A stretch of 64,000 bases of DNA, from the NCBI RefSeq assembly GCF_029581275.1, contig NZ_CP120742.1:3704001-3768000 (forward strand), given 5' to 3'. Below, one piece after another: positions 1 to 8,156 of this stretch. The stretch is from Micromonospora sp. WMMD1155. Lineage in GTDB: Bacteria; Actinomycetota; Actinomycetes; Mycobacteriales; Micromonosporaceae. Each line of letters begins with the position of its first letter. Positions within the stretch are counted from its first letter, which is position 1. The notes under the pieces were generated by a model. That model saw only the letters and a program-made list of their open reading frames with translations, did no database searches and had not been told where the DNA came from. The position numbers and the translations under genes are program-made.

Positions 1-49
1 AGCGGCGCTGCCACCGGCGGCCTGACCGGGCCGTCGAGGGTGGCGGCCG

Positions 50-655
50 TCAGTCCAACTCCCGGACGGGCCGGGCGGGGTTGCCGACGGCGACCACGTC
101 GGGTGGCAGGTCCCGGGTGACCACCGCGCCGGCGCCGACCACTGTGTTCGCACCGATCGTCACGCCGGCGAGGACGATGGCGCCGCCGCCGAGCCACACA
201 TTGTCCTCGATGGTGATCGGCCTGGCGGCCTCCCACTTGTCGCGGCGCGGACCGGGCTCCACCGGGTGCGTCGGGGTCAGGAGTTGGACGTTCGGTCCGA
301 TCTGGACGTCGGCGCCGATGGTGATCGCCGCGACGTCGAGGAAGACGGCGTTGTAGTTGACGAAGCTGCGCGGTCCGATCCGGATCTGCCATCCGTAGTC
401 GCAGTAGAACGGTGGGCGGATCCAGGTGCCGTCGCCCAGGTCGCCGAGGAGGTCACGGAGCGCCGCGAGACGTGCTTGTGGATCGGTGGCGGCGCTGGTG
501 TTGAAACGTTCCATCAGCCGGGCGGCGCGGTCCAGATCGGCGATGATCTCGGGATCGTCGGCGAGGTACGGCTCACCGGCGAGCATGCGGTCCTTCATGG
601 AGGTCATCCGGTCGATGATGCCTGCCATCCTGCTCGGGGTTGGCAGGTCCGTCAT
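50..655 (-). CDS. Sugar/maltose O-acetyltransferase-like (left-handed beta-helix)
   Basis: 201 aa, the usual size of the LacA/NodL/maltose acetyltransferase family, which transfers acetyl from acetyl-CoA to a sugar hydroxyl. The N-terminal third is the helical Mac-type domain (DRMLAGEPY). The rest shows hexapeptide repeats (IGPNVQ, IGANTVVGAGAVV). The THP motif near residue 129 carries the catalytic His of the family, and the protein closes with VGNPARPVREL, typical of these enzymes. The ATG is preceded by AAAGGGG. The gene is divergent from the subtilase gene, and a 15-bp palindrome at 674-688 lies just upstream, so a repressor probably controls it. The sugar acceptor is unknown. Confidence 0.88.
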   Translation of the reverse strand: MTDLPTPSRMAGIIDRMTSMKDRMLAGEPYLADDPEIIADLDRAARLMERFNTSAATDPQARLAALRDLLGDLGDGTWIRPPFYCDYGWQIRIGPRSFVNYNAVFLDVAAITIGADVQIGPNVQLLTPTHPVEPGPRRDKWEAARPITIEDNVWLGGGAIVLAGVTIGANTVVGAGAVVTRDLPPDVVAVGNPARPVRELD

Positions 656-673
656 ATTTTCGACCCCTTTTCT

Positions 674-688
674 GCATACCGAGTATGC
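674..688. promoter_or_regulatory. Palindromic operator GCATAC-CGA-GTATGC
   Basis: A perfect 6-bp-arm palindrome lies between the divergent acetyltransferase and subtilase genes, about 20 nt upstream of the acetyltransferase ATG. A related site occurs at 6469-6481. The shape is typical of dimeric repressors such as PadR or TetR families; the protein that binds it is not identifiable here. Confidence 0.5.
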
Positions 689-750
689 AATACTGACTTC
701 GGTCTATGGAACCCCGTCATCGGTATCGACGCTCCACCGAGGAGGATCCG

Positions 751-3700
751 TTGCATCGACGCAGCAGAATGAGCACAGCCACCGCCGCGGTAGCAGCCCT
801 CGTCCTGGGCACTCCAGCGCTCGCCGTGGCCAGCCCACCCACCAGCACCGCACCCGACGCCACCCCGCGTGCCGCGGCCGGCGTCCCCACCACGAAGACC
901 GTCACCCTGCTCACCGGTGACCGGGTCACCGTCACCGCGTCCGGGTCCGCTGCGGTCCGGCCCGGGCCGGGCCGGGATCATCTGCGGTTCGTCACCACCC
1001 GTGACCGCGGTCAGCTCACCGTGCTGCCGCAGGACGCCGTGCCGCTGGTTCGCTCCGGTCGGGTCGACCGGCGACTGTTCAACGTGACCGGGCTGATCAG
1101 CGCCGGTTACGACGACGCCCGGCGGGACGATCTGCCGGTGCTCGTCGCGGGCGACGCGGCCGCTCGGCAGCGGACCGCCGCACCCGCCGGGTTGACCGTC
1201 ACCGCGCAGTTGCCCGCGATCGGCGGGGTCGCCGCGACGGCGGACAAGAAGCAGGTCGCGACGGTCTGGGCAGCGCTCACCGGCGCGAACGCCCGGGTCG
1301 GCACGGCGGGGGGCGCCGACCGGATCTGGCTCGACGGCCGCCGACACGTCACACTGGACCACAGCGTGCCGCAGATCGGCGCGCCGGCCGCGCATCAGGC
1401 GGGCTTCACCGGCCAGGGCGTACGCGTGGCGGTGCTGGACACCGGCATCGACGCCGACCACCCCGACCTGGCGGGCCGGGTCGCCGAGTCGCACAACTTC
1501 ACCGAGGCCACCGACGCCGGTGACACGGTGGGCCACGGCACCCACGTCGCCTCGATCATCGCCGGCAGTGGCGCTGCCTCGGGCGGGAGATACCGGGGCG
1601 TCGCGCCGGACGCCACGCTGCTCAACGGCAAGGTCTGCGAGGACTTCGGCTGCCCGGACTCGGCGATCCTGGCCGGCATGCAGTGGGCCGCCGTCGACCA
1701 GAACGCCGACGTGATCAACATGAGTCTGGGCGGCACCGACACGCCCGAGGTCGACCCGCTGGAGGCGGCCGTCGAGTCGTTGACCGCGCAGACCGGCGCG
1801 CTCTTCGTGATCTCCTCCGGCAACGACGGCACCGACGGCTCGGTCAGCTCGCCGAGCACGGCCGAGGCCGCGCTGTCGGTGGGCGCGGTGGACCGGGACG
1901 ACGCCCTGGCCGACTTCTCCAGCCGAGGCCCCCGGGCGGGCGACGGCGGGCTGAAGCCGGACCTGACCGCTCCCGGCGTCGACATCGTCGCCGCCCGGGG
2001 CGAGGGGACGCTGCTCGGCGATCCGGTGGGTGACTCCTACGTCACCATCTCCGGCACCTCGATGGCCGCACCGCACGTCACCGGCGCGGTGGCGCTGATC
2101 GCCCAGCAGCACAGCGACTGGGCTGCGGCCCAGCTCAAGGCGACACTGATGGCGTCGGCGAAGCCGCACCCGGAGCAGACCTCGTTCCAGCAGGGCGCCG
2201 GCCGGGTCGACGTGGCCCGGGCGATCTCCCAGCGGGTGGTCAGCGACCCGGTCAGCGTCGGCTTCGGGCAACCGGCCTGGCCGCACGACGACGACGTCCC
2301 GGTCACCCGCACTGTCGACTGGCGCAACGACGGGCCGAACCCGATCACCCTGGACCTCACCCTCGAGGTGACCGGGCCGGAGGGCCAGCCGGCACCGGCG
2401 GGCCTGTTCACCCTGGCGGCGACCCAGGTCACCGTGCCCGGGGGCGGCACCGCCGGCACCACGGTCACCGCGGACACCCGGATCGGGACCGACGGCTACT
2501 GGACCGGGCGGATCGTGGCCCGCTCCGGGGAGACCGTCGCGGTCACCCCGATCGCCGTGCACCGGGAGGTGGAGAGCTACCAGCTCACGGTGCGCCACCT
2601 GGATTCCACCGGAGCGCCCGCGACCGACCACGTCACCACGTTGATCGACCTGGAGACCTTCCGGACCTACGACGTGTACGACCCGGACGGCACCGTCGAC
2701 GTGCGGTTGCCCAAGGGCCGTTACGGGCTCGCCAGCATCCTCTTCTTCGCGGACGGTGCCACCCAGTTCGCCCAACCGGAGCTGCTCCTGGACAGCGACA
2801 CCGCGGTGACCGTCGACGACCGGAAGGCCCGGCCGGTGCGTACGGCGGTCCCGGAGCCCACGGCCGTGCCGGCGCTCGTGGACATCACGGCGCTGTTCCT
2901 GGAGGGCGACAACGGATTCGGGTTCGGCCTGCTCGCGTTCGACTTCACCGGATTGGCCACCGGGCACCTCGGCCGGGCGGCGTCCGCCGAACGGTTCGTC
3001 TCGACGATCAGCAGTCAGTGGGCGACAGCCGAGCTGGCGGACAGCCCCTACCTGTACGCGCTCGCCGAGACGATTCCCGGCCGGATGCCGACGGGCTTCG
3101 ACAAGACCTACCGGAGCAGGGACCTGGCGAGCGTCACCCACCAGTTCCGGGGTGGCTATCCGGGCCTGGTCGCCGAGCGGGTGGTCTTCCCCCACCTCGA
3201 ACCCGACTCGGGTGGCTGGGCGATCGGCCTGCCCACCACGATGCCGGGGCAGCGGGTCGAGCACTACAGCACCAACGCGGTGCGGTGGTCCCCGGAGCTG
3301 ATGTTCGGGGTCGTCACCGAGGAGGGTTGGATCGACCTGAAGGCGAATCTGGCCGCCGACCCGAGGGCGTACCAGCCCGGGCGGCACACCCGGGAGAGCT
3401 GGAACAGCGCGCCGTACGGGCCGTCCTTCCCGGCGCCGCGCTGGCCTGGTCAGAGCATCAGTCGACTCGGTGACGAGATCCAGGTGGGAGTGCCGGTGTA
3501 CGGCGACGCCGACGGGCACGCCGGATTCTCGGTCACCGACGAAGGCCGGACCGCCCTCTACCGCGACGGCAAACTGGTCGGTGAGTCGGCGGAGCCGGGA
3601 TTCGGGCAGTTCACCGTGCCGCCCGATAACGCCCGTTACCGGTTGGAGGTGTCGGCCAAGCGGAGCTTCACCGACCTGAGCACCGAGGTCAGCACCACGT

Positions 3701-4065
3701 GGACGTTCCGCTCCCGGCACGTCGGCGGGGACGACCACCGTCAACTGCCGGTGTCGGCCATCCGGTTCAGGCCACCGCTGAGCGTGGACAACTCGGCTCC
3801 CGCCGGACGGAGTCTGATCATCCCGGTGCAGGTGCAGCGTCAGCCCGGCGCTGCCGCGTCGCGGGTGACCAAGCTGACCGTGGACGTCTCCTACGACGGA
3901 GGCAAGACCTGGCAGTCCGCCCGGGTCCGGCACGGCGGGCAGGGCTGGACGGCGACTGTCCGGCATCCCGCCGGGCCCGGCTACGCGTCCCTGCGGGCAA
4001 CCGCGAAGGACGCCGCCGGCAACACGGTGACCGAAAAGATCATCCAGGCGTACCGGTTGCGCTGA
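751..4065 (+). CDS. Secreted S8 subtilisin-like serine peptidase, large
   Basis: About 1104 aa. The TTG at 751 is preferred because GGAGGA lies 4 nt upstream; ATG 769 is the alternative. The N-terminus is an arginine-rich, hydrophobic Sec-type signal ending ALAVA. After a propeptide-like region (TLLTGDRVTVT), the catalytic triad lies in LDTGIDADHPDL (Asp about 230), GHGTHVAS (His about 262) and SGTSMAAPH (Ser about 437). The following 650 residues are beta-rich, with a C-terminal Ig-like segment (VDVSYDGGKTW). It should degrade protein outside the cell. It is paralogous to the larger subtilase at 44699-48469, with the same propeptide motif and C-terminal module. A strong hairpin terminator follows it. 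Confidence 0.93.
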   Translation: MHRRSRMSTATAAVAALVLGTPALAVASPPTSTAPDATPRAAAGVPTTKTVTLLTGDRVTVTASGSAAVRPGPGRDHLRFVTTRDRGQLTVLPQDAVPLVRSGRVDRRLFNVTGLISAGYDDARRDDLPVLVAGDAAARQRTAAPAGLTVTAQLPAIGGVAATADKKQVATVWAALTGANARVGTAGGADRIWLDGRRHVTLDHSVPQIGAPAAHQAGFTGQGVRVAVLDTGIDADHPDLAGRVAESHNFTEATDAGDTVGHGTHVASIIAGSGAASGGRYRGVAPDATLLNGKVCEDFGCPDSAILAGMQWAAVDQNADVINMSLGGTDTPEVDPLEAAVESLTAQTGALFVISSGNDGTDGSVSSPSTAEAALSVGAVDRDDALADFSSRGPRAGDGGLKPDLTAPGVDIVAARGEGTLLGDPVGDSYVTISGTSMAAPHVTGAVALIAQQHSDWAAAQLKATLMASAKPHPEQTSFQQGAGRVDVARAISQRVVSDPVSVGFGQPAWPHDDDVPVTRTVDWRNDGPNPITLDLTLEVTGPEGQPAPAGLFTLAATQVTVPGGGTAGTTVTADTRIGTDGYWTGRIVARSGETVAVTPIAVHREVESYQLTVRHLDSTGAPATDHVTTLIDLETFRTYDVYDPDGTVDVRLPKGRYGLASILFFADGATQFAQPELLLDSDTAVTVDDRKARPVRTAVPEPTAVPALVDITALFLEGDNGFGFGLLAFDFTGLATGHLGRAASAERFVSTISSQWATAELADSPYLYALAETIPGRMPTGFDKTYRSRDLASVTHQFRGGYPGLVAERVVFPHLEPDSGGWAIGLPTTMPGQRVEHYSTNAVRWSPELMFGVVTEEGWIDLKANLAADPRAYQPGRHTRESWNSAPYGPSFPAPRWPGQSISRLGDEIQVGVPVYGDADGHAGFSVTDEGRTALYRDGKLVGESAEPGFGQFTVPPDNARYRLEVSAKRSFTDLSTEVSTTWTFRSRHVGGDDHRQLPVSAIRFRPPLSVDNSAPAGRSLIIPVQVQRQPGAAASRVTKLTVDVSYDGGKTWQSARVRHGGQGWTATVRHPAGPGYASLRATAKDAAGNTVTEKIIQAYRLR

Positions 4066-4078
4066 GGCGTACCCCCGA

Positions 4079-4107
4079 CGGGTCCGCGGCCGAGCGCCGC
4101 GGACCCG
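4079..4107. terminator. Bidirectional hairpin terminator
   Basis: GGGTCCGCGG and CCGCGGACCC form an 11-bp GC-rich stem (with the flanking C-G pair) and a 7-nt loop. It sits between the convergent subtilase and dapD genes. No T-tract follows, which is common in high-GC actinobacteria. Confidence 0.7.
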
Positions 4108-4116
4108 GCGGGGACG

Positions 4117-5076
4117 TCAGTCGTTGGCGTGCAGGGCGGCGTTCAGCTCGATGCCCCGGCCGGTGCGCGGCTTCGCCTCCAGCGCGCCGGTCACCGAGTT
4201 GCGCCAGAACAACAGCCCGTCGACACCGGACAGCTCGCGGGCCTTGACCACCCGGCCGTCCGGGAGGGTGACCTTCGACGCGGCGGTGATGTAGCAGCCG
4301 GCCTCGACCACGCAGTCGTCGCCGAGCGTGATGCCGACCCCGGCGTTCGCGCCGACCAGGCTCCGCTCACCGATGCTGATCTTCTCGGTGCCGCCTCCGG
4401 ATAGGGTGCCCATGATCGAGGCGCCACCGCCGATGTCGGAGCCGTCGCCGACGAGCACGCCCTGCACGATCCGCCCCTCGACCATCGAGGTGCCGACGGT
4501 GCCGGCGTTGAAGTTCACGAAGCCCTCGTGCATCACCGTGGTGCCGGCGGCCAGGTGGGCGCCGAGGCGGACCCGGTCGGCGTCGGCGATCCGCACGCCG
4601 GAGGGGACCACGTAGTCGGTCATCCGGGGGAACTTGTCCACCCCGTACACCGACAGGTGCCGGCCCGCCGCACGCTCGATCACCCGCAGCTCGTCCACTC
4701 GCTCCGGTGGGCACGGCCCGGCGGACGTCCAGGCCACGTTGGCCAGCTTGCCGAAGATGCCGTCCAGGTTGAGCTGGTTGGGCAGCACCAGGCGGTGCGA
4801 GAGCAGGTGCAGACGGAGGTACGCGTCGGACGCGTCCTTGATCGGGTCGTCCAGCGAGCCGATCACGGTGACCACCTGCACGGTACGCAGACCGGGCAGC
4901 GACCGGTCGCCGAGCGCGGCCGGCGGCAGGTCGAGCACGTCCGCCTTGTCCTCGCCGGAGACCAGCGGCAGCTCACCCAGGCCCAGCTTGCCGGTGGGGT
5001 ACCAGGTGTCGAGCACCTGCTCGTCTGCGGTGACCGTGGCCAGGCCGATGCCCCAGGCCGAATCTGCGGACGTCAC
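4117..5076 (-). CDS. dapD: Tetrahydrodipicolinate N-succinyltransferase
   Basis: 319 aa, matching the longer actinobacterial DapD. It succinylates tetrahydrodipicolinate in the succinylase branch of meso-diaminopimelate and lysine synthesis, supplying the peptidoglycan cross-link residue. Visible features are the N-terminal domain, the central hexapeptide beta-helix ([55 protein letters not shown]) and the C-terminal [17 protein letters not shown]. It is divergent from dapE, which acts two steps later, so the short shared gap at 5077-5153 probably drives both. Assignment is secure. Confidence 0.96.
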   Translation of the reverse strand: MTSADSAWGIGLATVTADEQVLDTWYPTGKLGLGELPLVSGEDKADVLDLPPAALGDRSLPGLRTVQVVTVIGSLDDPIKDASDAYLRLHLLSHRLVLPNQLNLDGIFGKLANVAWTSAGPCPPERVDELRVIERAAGRHLSVYGVDKFPRMTDYVVPSGVRIADADRVRLGAHLAAGTTVMHEGFVNFNAGTVGTSMVEGRIVQGVLVGDGSDIGGGASIMGTLSGGGTEKISIGERSLVGANAGVGITLGDDCVVEAGCYITAASKVTLPDGRVVKARELSGVDGLLFWRNSVTGALEAKPRTGRGIELNAALHAND

Positions 5077-5153
5077 TGTTACACCTCTCGGTAGCGGCCG
5101 GCTGGCCTCAGCTCACTGCTCACGCTGACAGCCCTGAAGGTACCGTGCGATTC

Positions 5154-6227
5154 ATGGAGAACCCGCTGACCCCCGAGGTCCTCGCCGATCCGGTGCAGCT
5201 GACCCGCGCTCTGGTCGACATAGAGTCCGTGTCCCTCAACGAGAAGGCGATCGCCGACTGCGTCGAAGAGGTCCTGCGCGGTGTGCCGCACCTGAGCACC
5301 CACCGGCACGGCAACACCGTGATGGCGCGCACCGACCTCGGTCGGTCGCAGCGCGTCGTGCTGGCCGGGCACCTGGACACCGTGCCGCTGAACAACAACT
5401 TCCCGTCGACGATGCGCGGCGACCTGATGTACGGCTGTGGCACCTCCGACATGAAGTCCGGCACCGCGTACGCGCTGCACCTCGCGGTGACCCTGCCCGA
5501 CCCGCGGTACGACGTGACCTACTTCTTCTACGAGGCCGAGGAGATCGAGTCCCGGTACAACGGGCTGAACCTGGTCGCCCAGGCGTACCCGGAGTGGCTC
5601 GAGGCGGATTTCGCGGTGCTGCTGGAGCCGACGTACGGCATCGTCGAGGCGGGCTGCCAGGGCACCATGCGTTCGGTGGTCACCACGACCGGGGTACGCG
5701 CGCACTCGGCGCGCTCCTGGCACGGGGTGAACGCCATCCACGCCGCCGGTGAGGTGTTGCGACGCCTCCAGACGTACGAGGCGCGTCGGGTCACCATCGA
5801 CGGCTGCGACTACCGCGAGGGCATGAACGCGGTGCGGATCGGCGGTGGAGTGGCCGGCAACGTGGTCCCCGACCACTGTGAGGTCGAGGTCAACTACCGG
5901 TTCGCCCCGGATCGCAGCCCCGCCGAGGCGGAGGCGCACCTGCGGGAGGTGTTCGCCGGTTTCGAGGTGAAGGTGACCGACATCGCGCCGGGCGCAGCCC
6001 CCGGGCTGGAGGCGGCTCCGGCGAAGGAGTTCCTGGCGGCGGTGGGTGCCGCGCCGATCGGCAAGCTGGGCTGGACGGACGTGGCGCGCTTCGCGGCCAT
6101 GGGCATCCCCGCGCTGAACTTCGGCCCCGGTGACCCGAACCTCGCCCACCACCCCGACGAGCACGTCGAGATCAGCAAGATCCGCGACGGCGCGGCGACC
6201 CTGCACCGCTGGCTGGCCCCGGTCTGA
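5154..6227 (+). CDS. dapE: Succinyl-diaminopimelate desuccinylase
   Basis: 357 aa M20-family zinc hydrolase that removes succinate from N-succinyl-LL-diaminopimelate. Metal ligands are visible as GHLDTVP (His about 73), CGTSDMKSG (Asp about 99) and YEAEEIES (Glu 129-130), with a dimerisation domain in the middle (GVRAHSARSWHG) and a late His in NLAHHPDEH. ATG 5154 is chosen over GTG 5145 because a TACCGT -10 hexamer at 5141-5146 ends 7 nt before it, the geometry of leaderless actinobacterial transcripts. Its partner dapD is divergent. Confidence 0.95.
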   Translation: MENPLTPEVLADPVQLTRALVDIESVSLNEKAIADCVEEVLRGVPHLSTHRHGNTVMARTDLGRSQRVVLAGHLDTVPLNNNFPSTMRGDLMYGCGTSDMKSGTAYALHLAVTLPDPRYDVTYFFYEAEEIESRYNGLNLVAQAYPEWLEADFAVLLEPTYGIVEAGCQGTMRSVVTTTGVRAHSARSWHGVNAIHAAGEVLRRLQTYEARRVTIDGCDYREGMNAVRIGGGVAGNVVPDHCEVEVNYRFAPDRSPAEAEAHLREVFAGFEVKVTDIAPGAAPGLEAAPAKEFLAAVGAAPIGKLGWTDVARFAAMGIPALNFGPGDPNLAHHPDEHVEISKIRDGAATLHRWLAPV

Positions 6228-6252
6228 CCGGGCGCGGGGCCTTCGCCCCGGT

Positions 6253-6307
6253 GATCAAGAGGTTTGCGTCAGCCTGGCCCGTTGTCGGCGACGCAAACCT
6301 CTTGATC
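6253..6307. repeat. Long inverted repeat, family GATCAWGARGTTWGCG
   Basis: Perfect 18-bp arms, GATCAAGAGGTTTGCGTC at 6253-6270 and its complement at 6290-6307, are separated by 19 nt. The element lies at the 3' ends of dapE and the convergent 55-codon gene and encodes the last 12 residues of the latter. It shares 13 of 16 core positions with the inverted repeat at 8022-8082. It could act as a bidirectional terminator. Confidence 0.75.
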
Positions 6308-6436
6308 GGATCCGGTCGACGCGGGGGCTGCGGGGGAGAGGCTCAGGTCTCGGGTGCGGCGGCGTTCGGCCACCACGTCTCGGATCCGTCGCTGCATCTG
6401 GCGACGGATCCGGATCATCTCGCTGTTACTGATCAC
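6269..6436 (-). CDS. Small basic hypothetical protein, 55 aa
   Basis: I do not recognise a family. The GTG start at 6436 has a strong GGGGGAGGAG ribosome site at the right distance, which is the main support for the gene. The product begins VISNSEMIRIRRQMQRRIRD, a highly basic helix with Arg spaced to form one face, and could bind nucleic acid. The last 12 residues are encoded by the inverted repeat at 6253-6307. Upstream a TACTAT -10-like hexamer and the palindrome CATACC-C-GGTATG (6469-6481) suggest a repressed promoter. Confidence is moderate because of the short length. Confidence 0.5.
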   Translation of the reverse strand: MISNSEMIRIRRQMQRRIRDVVAERRRTRDLSLSPAAPASTGSDQEVCVADNGPG

Positions 6437-6468
6437 GCTGTCTCCTCCCCCGAAGGCGCGCGCCCGGG

Positions 6469-6481
6469 CATACCCGGTATG
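6469..6481. promoter_or_regulatory. Palindromic operator CATACC-C-GGTATG
   Basis: A 6-bp-arm palindrome lies upstream of the 55-aa gene and just downstream of a TACTAT -10-like hexamer on the minus strand. It matches the 674-688 operator at about 12 of 15 positions, so one regulator may bind both. Confidence 0.45.
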
Positions 6482-6590
6482 TGAATAGTAAGACGTACGG
6501 GAGAGCCGAATAGTTGCCCTTGATCGCGAACTATTTCTCGGCGTCTCCGCCCCGCGCACCCGACGGGTGCTGCTCCACTACGGTTGCTCC

Positions 6591-7457
6591 ATGAGCCAGA
6601 GCAACGGGCGGGAGGCCGGTCGCGGTCCCGGACAGGAGCGGCACCGGGGCGCGGTCACCCTGCGCAGAGGGGCGATTCCGAGCAGCACCGCCGACCAGCG
6701 GTTGCTGGATTCGCGGGGCCGCAGCGACTGGAAGACCAAGGACGCCTGGCGCGCGCTGCGCATCCTCTCCGAGTTCGTCGAGGGCTTCGACACCCTGGCC
6801 GACCTGCCGCCGGCCGTCAGCGTCTTCGGCTCCGCCCGCAGCGGGCCGGACAGCGCCGAGTGCCAGCTCGCCGAGCAGCTGGGCGGTGCGCTCGCCCGAG
6901 CCGGCTACGCGGTGATCACCGGGGGTGGGCCCGGTGTGATGGAGGCCGCCAACCGTGGTGCCAGCGAGGCGGGCGGGCTCTCCGTCGGGCTCGGCATCGA
7001 GCTGCCGTTCGAGCAGGGCATCAACGAGTGGGTCGACCTGGCCATCGACTTCCGCTACTTCTTCGCCCGCAAGACGATGTTCGTCAAGTACGCCCAGGCG
7101 TTCGTGGTGCTGCCCGGCGGGTTCGGCACCATGGACGAGCTGTTCGAGGCGCTCACCCTGGTGCAGACCGGCAAGGTCACCCGGTTCCCGGTGGTGCTGA
7201 TGGGGACCGCGTACTGGCAGGGGCTGTTGGACTGGCTGCGCGACACCATGGCCGCCGACGGCAAGATCGGCCCGGTGGACCTGGAGCTGATCTGCCTCAC
7301 CGACGACGTCAACGCGGCGGTCCGGCACATCGTCGAGGCGGAGGCGGCACTCTCCGCCGAGCAGGAGGCGATCCGCGACGAGGTCGTCGCCCGGACCGGG
7401 GCGGACCAGCAGGCCGCCGCCGAACAGGCCGCCGCCGAGCAGCCGCGGGACAACTGA
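6591..7457 (+). CDS. LOG-family (TIGR00730) protein, long form
   Basis: 288 aa. Rossmann-fold protein of the LOG/lysine-decarboxylase-like family; characterised members are nucleoside 5'-monophosphate phosphoribohydrolases (cytokinin-activating in plants and some actinobacteria). Motifs are GGGPGVMEAANRG (about residues 113-125) and the diagnostic PGGFGTMDELFE. About 75 extra N-terminal residues (SSTADQRLLDSRG, DWKTKDAWRALRIL) are typical of the long actinobacterial form. ATG 6591 lies 6 nt after a TACGGT -10 hexamer (6579-6584), suggesting leaderless transcription. The stop overlaps the next LOG gene by one base (TGATG), so the two are translationally coupled. The substrate is not determined by the sequence. 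Confidence 0.9.
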   Translation: MSQSNGREAGRGPGQERHRGAVTLRRGAIPSSTADQRLLDSRGRSDWKTKDAWRALRILSEFVEGFDTLADLPPAVSVFGSARSGPDSAECQLAEQLGGALARAGYAVITGGGPGVMEAANRGASEAGGLSVGLGIELPFEQGINEWVDLAIDFRYFFARKTMFVKYAQAFVVLPGGFGTMDELFEALTLVQTGKVTRFPVVLMGTAYWQGLLDWLRDTMAADGKIGPVDLELICLTDDVNAAVRHIVEAEAALSAEQEAIRDEVVARTGADQQAAAEQAAAEQPRDN

Positions 7458-8002
7458 TGGCGGCGATCTGCGTCTTCTGCGCCTCGTCCCGCACCCTGGA
7501 CCAGCGCTGGTTGGACCTGGCCGCCGAGACCGGCGCCGAGGTGGCCCGGCGCGGGCACACGCTGGTCAGCGGCGGTGGCTGCGTCGGCATGATGGGAACC
7601 CTGGCGGACGGCGCGCGTTCCGCCGGTGGGCGGACCCTCGGGGTGATCCCGCAGTCGCTCGTCGATCTGGAGGTCGCCGACCTGGCCTCGGACGAACTGC
7701 TGGTCACCGATTCGATGGCCAGCCGCAAGACCCTGATGATCGAGAAGTCGGACGCCTTCCTCACCCTGCCGGGCGGGCTGGGCACCCTGGACGAGCTGTT
7801 CGAGGTCTGGACCACCGCGACCCTCGCCCTGCACGCCAAGCCGATGGTGCTGATCGACACCGACGGCTTCTTCCGACCCCTGCTGGACTGGCTCGACAGC
7901 CTGACCGACCAGCACTTCCTGAAGACCCCCGGCCGCGACCTCCTCATGGTGGCCACCACCGTCCCCGAGGCCCTGGACGCCCTGGAGTCCCACCTGACCT
8001 GA
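7457..8002 (+). CDS. LOG-family (TIGR00730) protein, short form
   Basis: 181 aa, the standard LOG length. It begins MAAICVFCASS, as in the classical cytokinin riboside 5'-phosphate phosphoribohydrolases. Signature motifs are GGGCVGMMG (about 40-48) and PGGLGTLDELFE (about 106-117), and SRKTLMIEKSDAFLTLPGG includes the conserved RK pair. It starts at ATG 7457 inside the TGATG junction with the upstream paralogue, so the pair forms an operon. It is more similar to plant-type LOG than its neighbour. The biological product (cytokinin or purine salvage) cannot be told from sequence. Confidence 0.9.
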   Translation: MAAICVFCASSRTLDQRWLDLAAETGAEVARRGHTLVSGGGCVGMMGTLADGARSAGGRTLGVIPQSLVDLEVADLASDELLVTDSMASRKTLMIEKSDAFLTLPGGLGTLDELFEVWTTATLALHAKPMVLIDTDGFFRPLLDWLDSLTDQHFLKTPGRDLLMVATTVPEALDALESHLT

Positions 8003-8021
8003 TCCCGCCCCGCCCCCTCTG

Positions 8022-8082
8022 GTTGATCATGAAGTTAGCGGTGCCGCTGTCGGCGTGTCGCGCCGCTAACCTCATGATCGAC
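8022..8082. repeat. Long inverted repeat, family GATCAWGARGTTWGCG
   Basis: Arms at 8022-8041 and 8063-8082 (core GATCATGAAGTTAGCGG and CCGCTAACCTCATGATC) pair over 20 positions with two mismatches around a 21-nt loop. It lies between the second LOG gene and adnA, both on the plus strand. Its core is the same family as the repeat at 6253-6307, pointing to a dispersed palindromic element. Confidence 0.75.
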
Positions 8083-8156
8083 GGAGCTGGATGGTGGGGT
8101 GGGGCCGGGCCGGGCCGGGGCGGGTGGGTGTCGTACGGGTTTGATGGGATGAGCTG

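Noticed and set aside
6253-6307. A simple intrinsic terminator only
   Set aside because: The arms are long, the loop is 19 nt, there is no T-tract, and a related copy occurs between same-strand genes.
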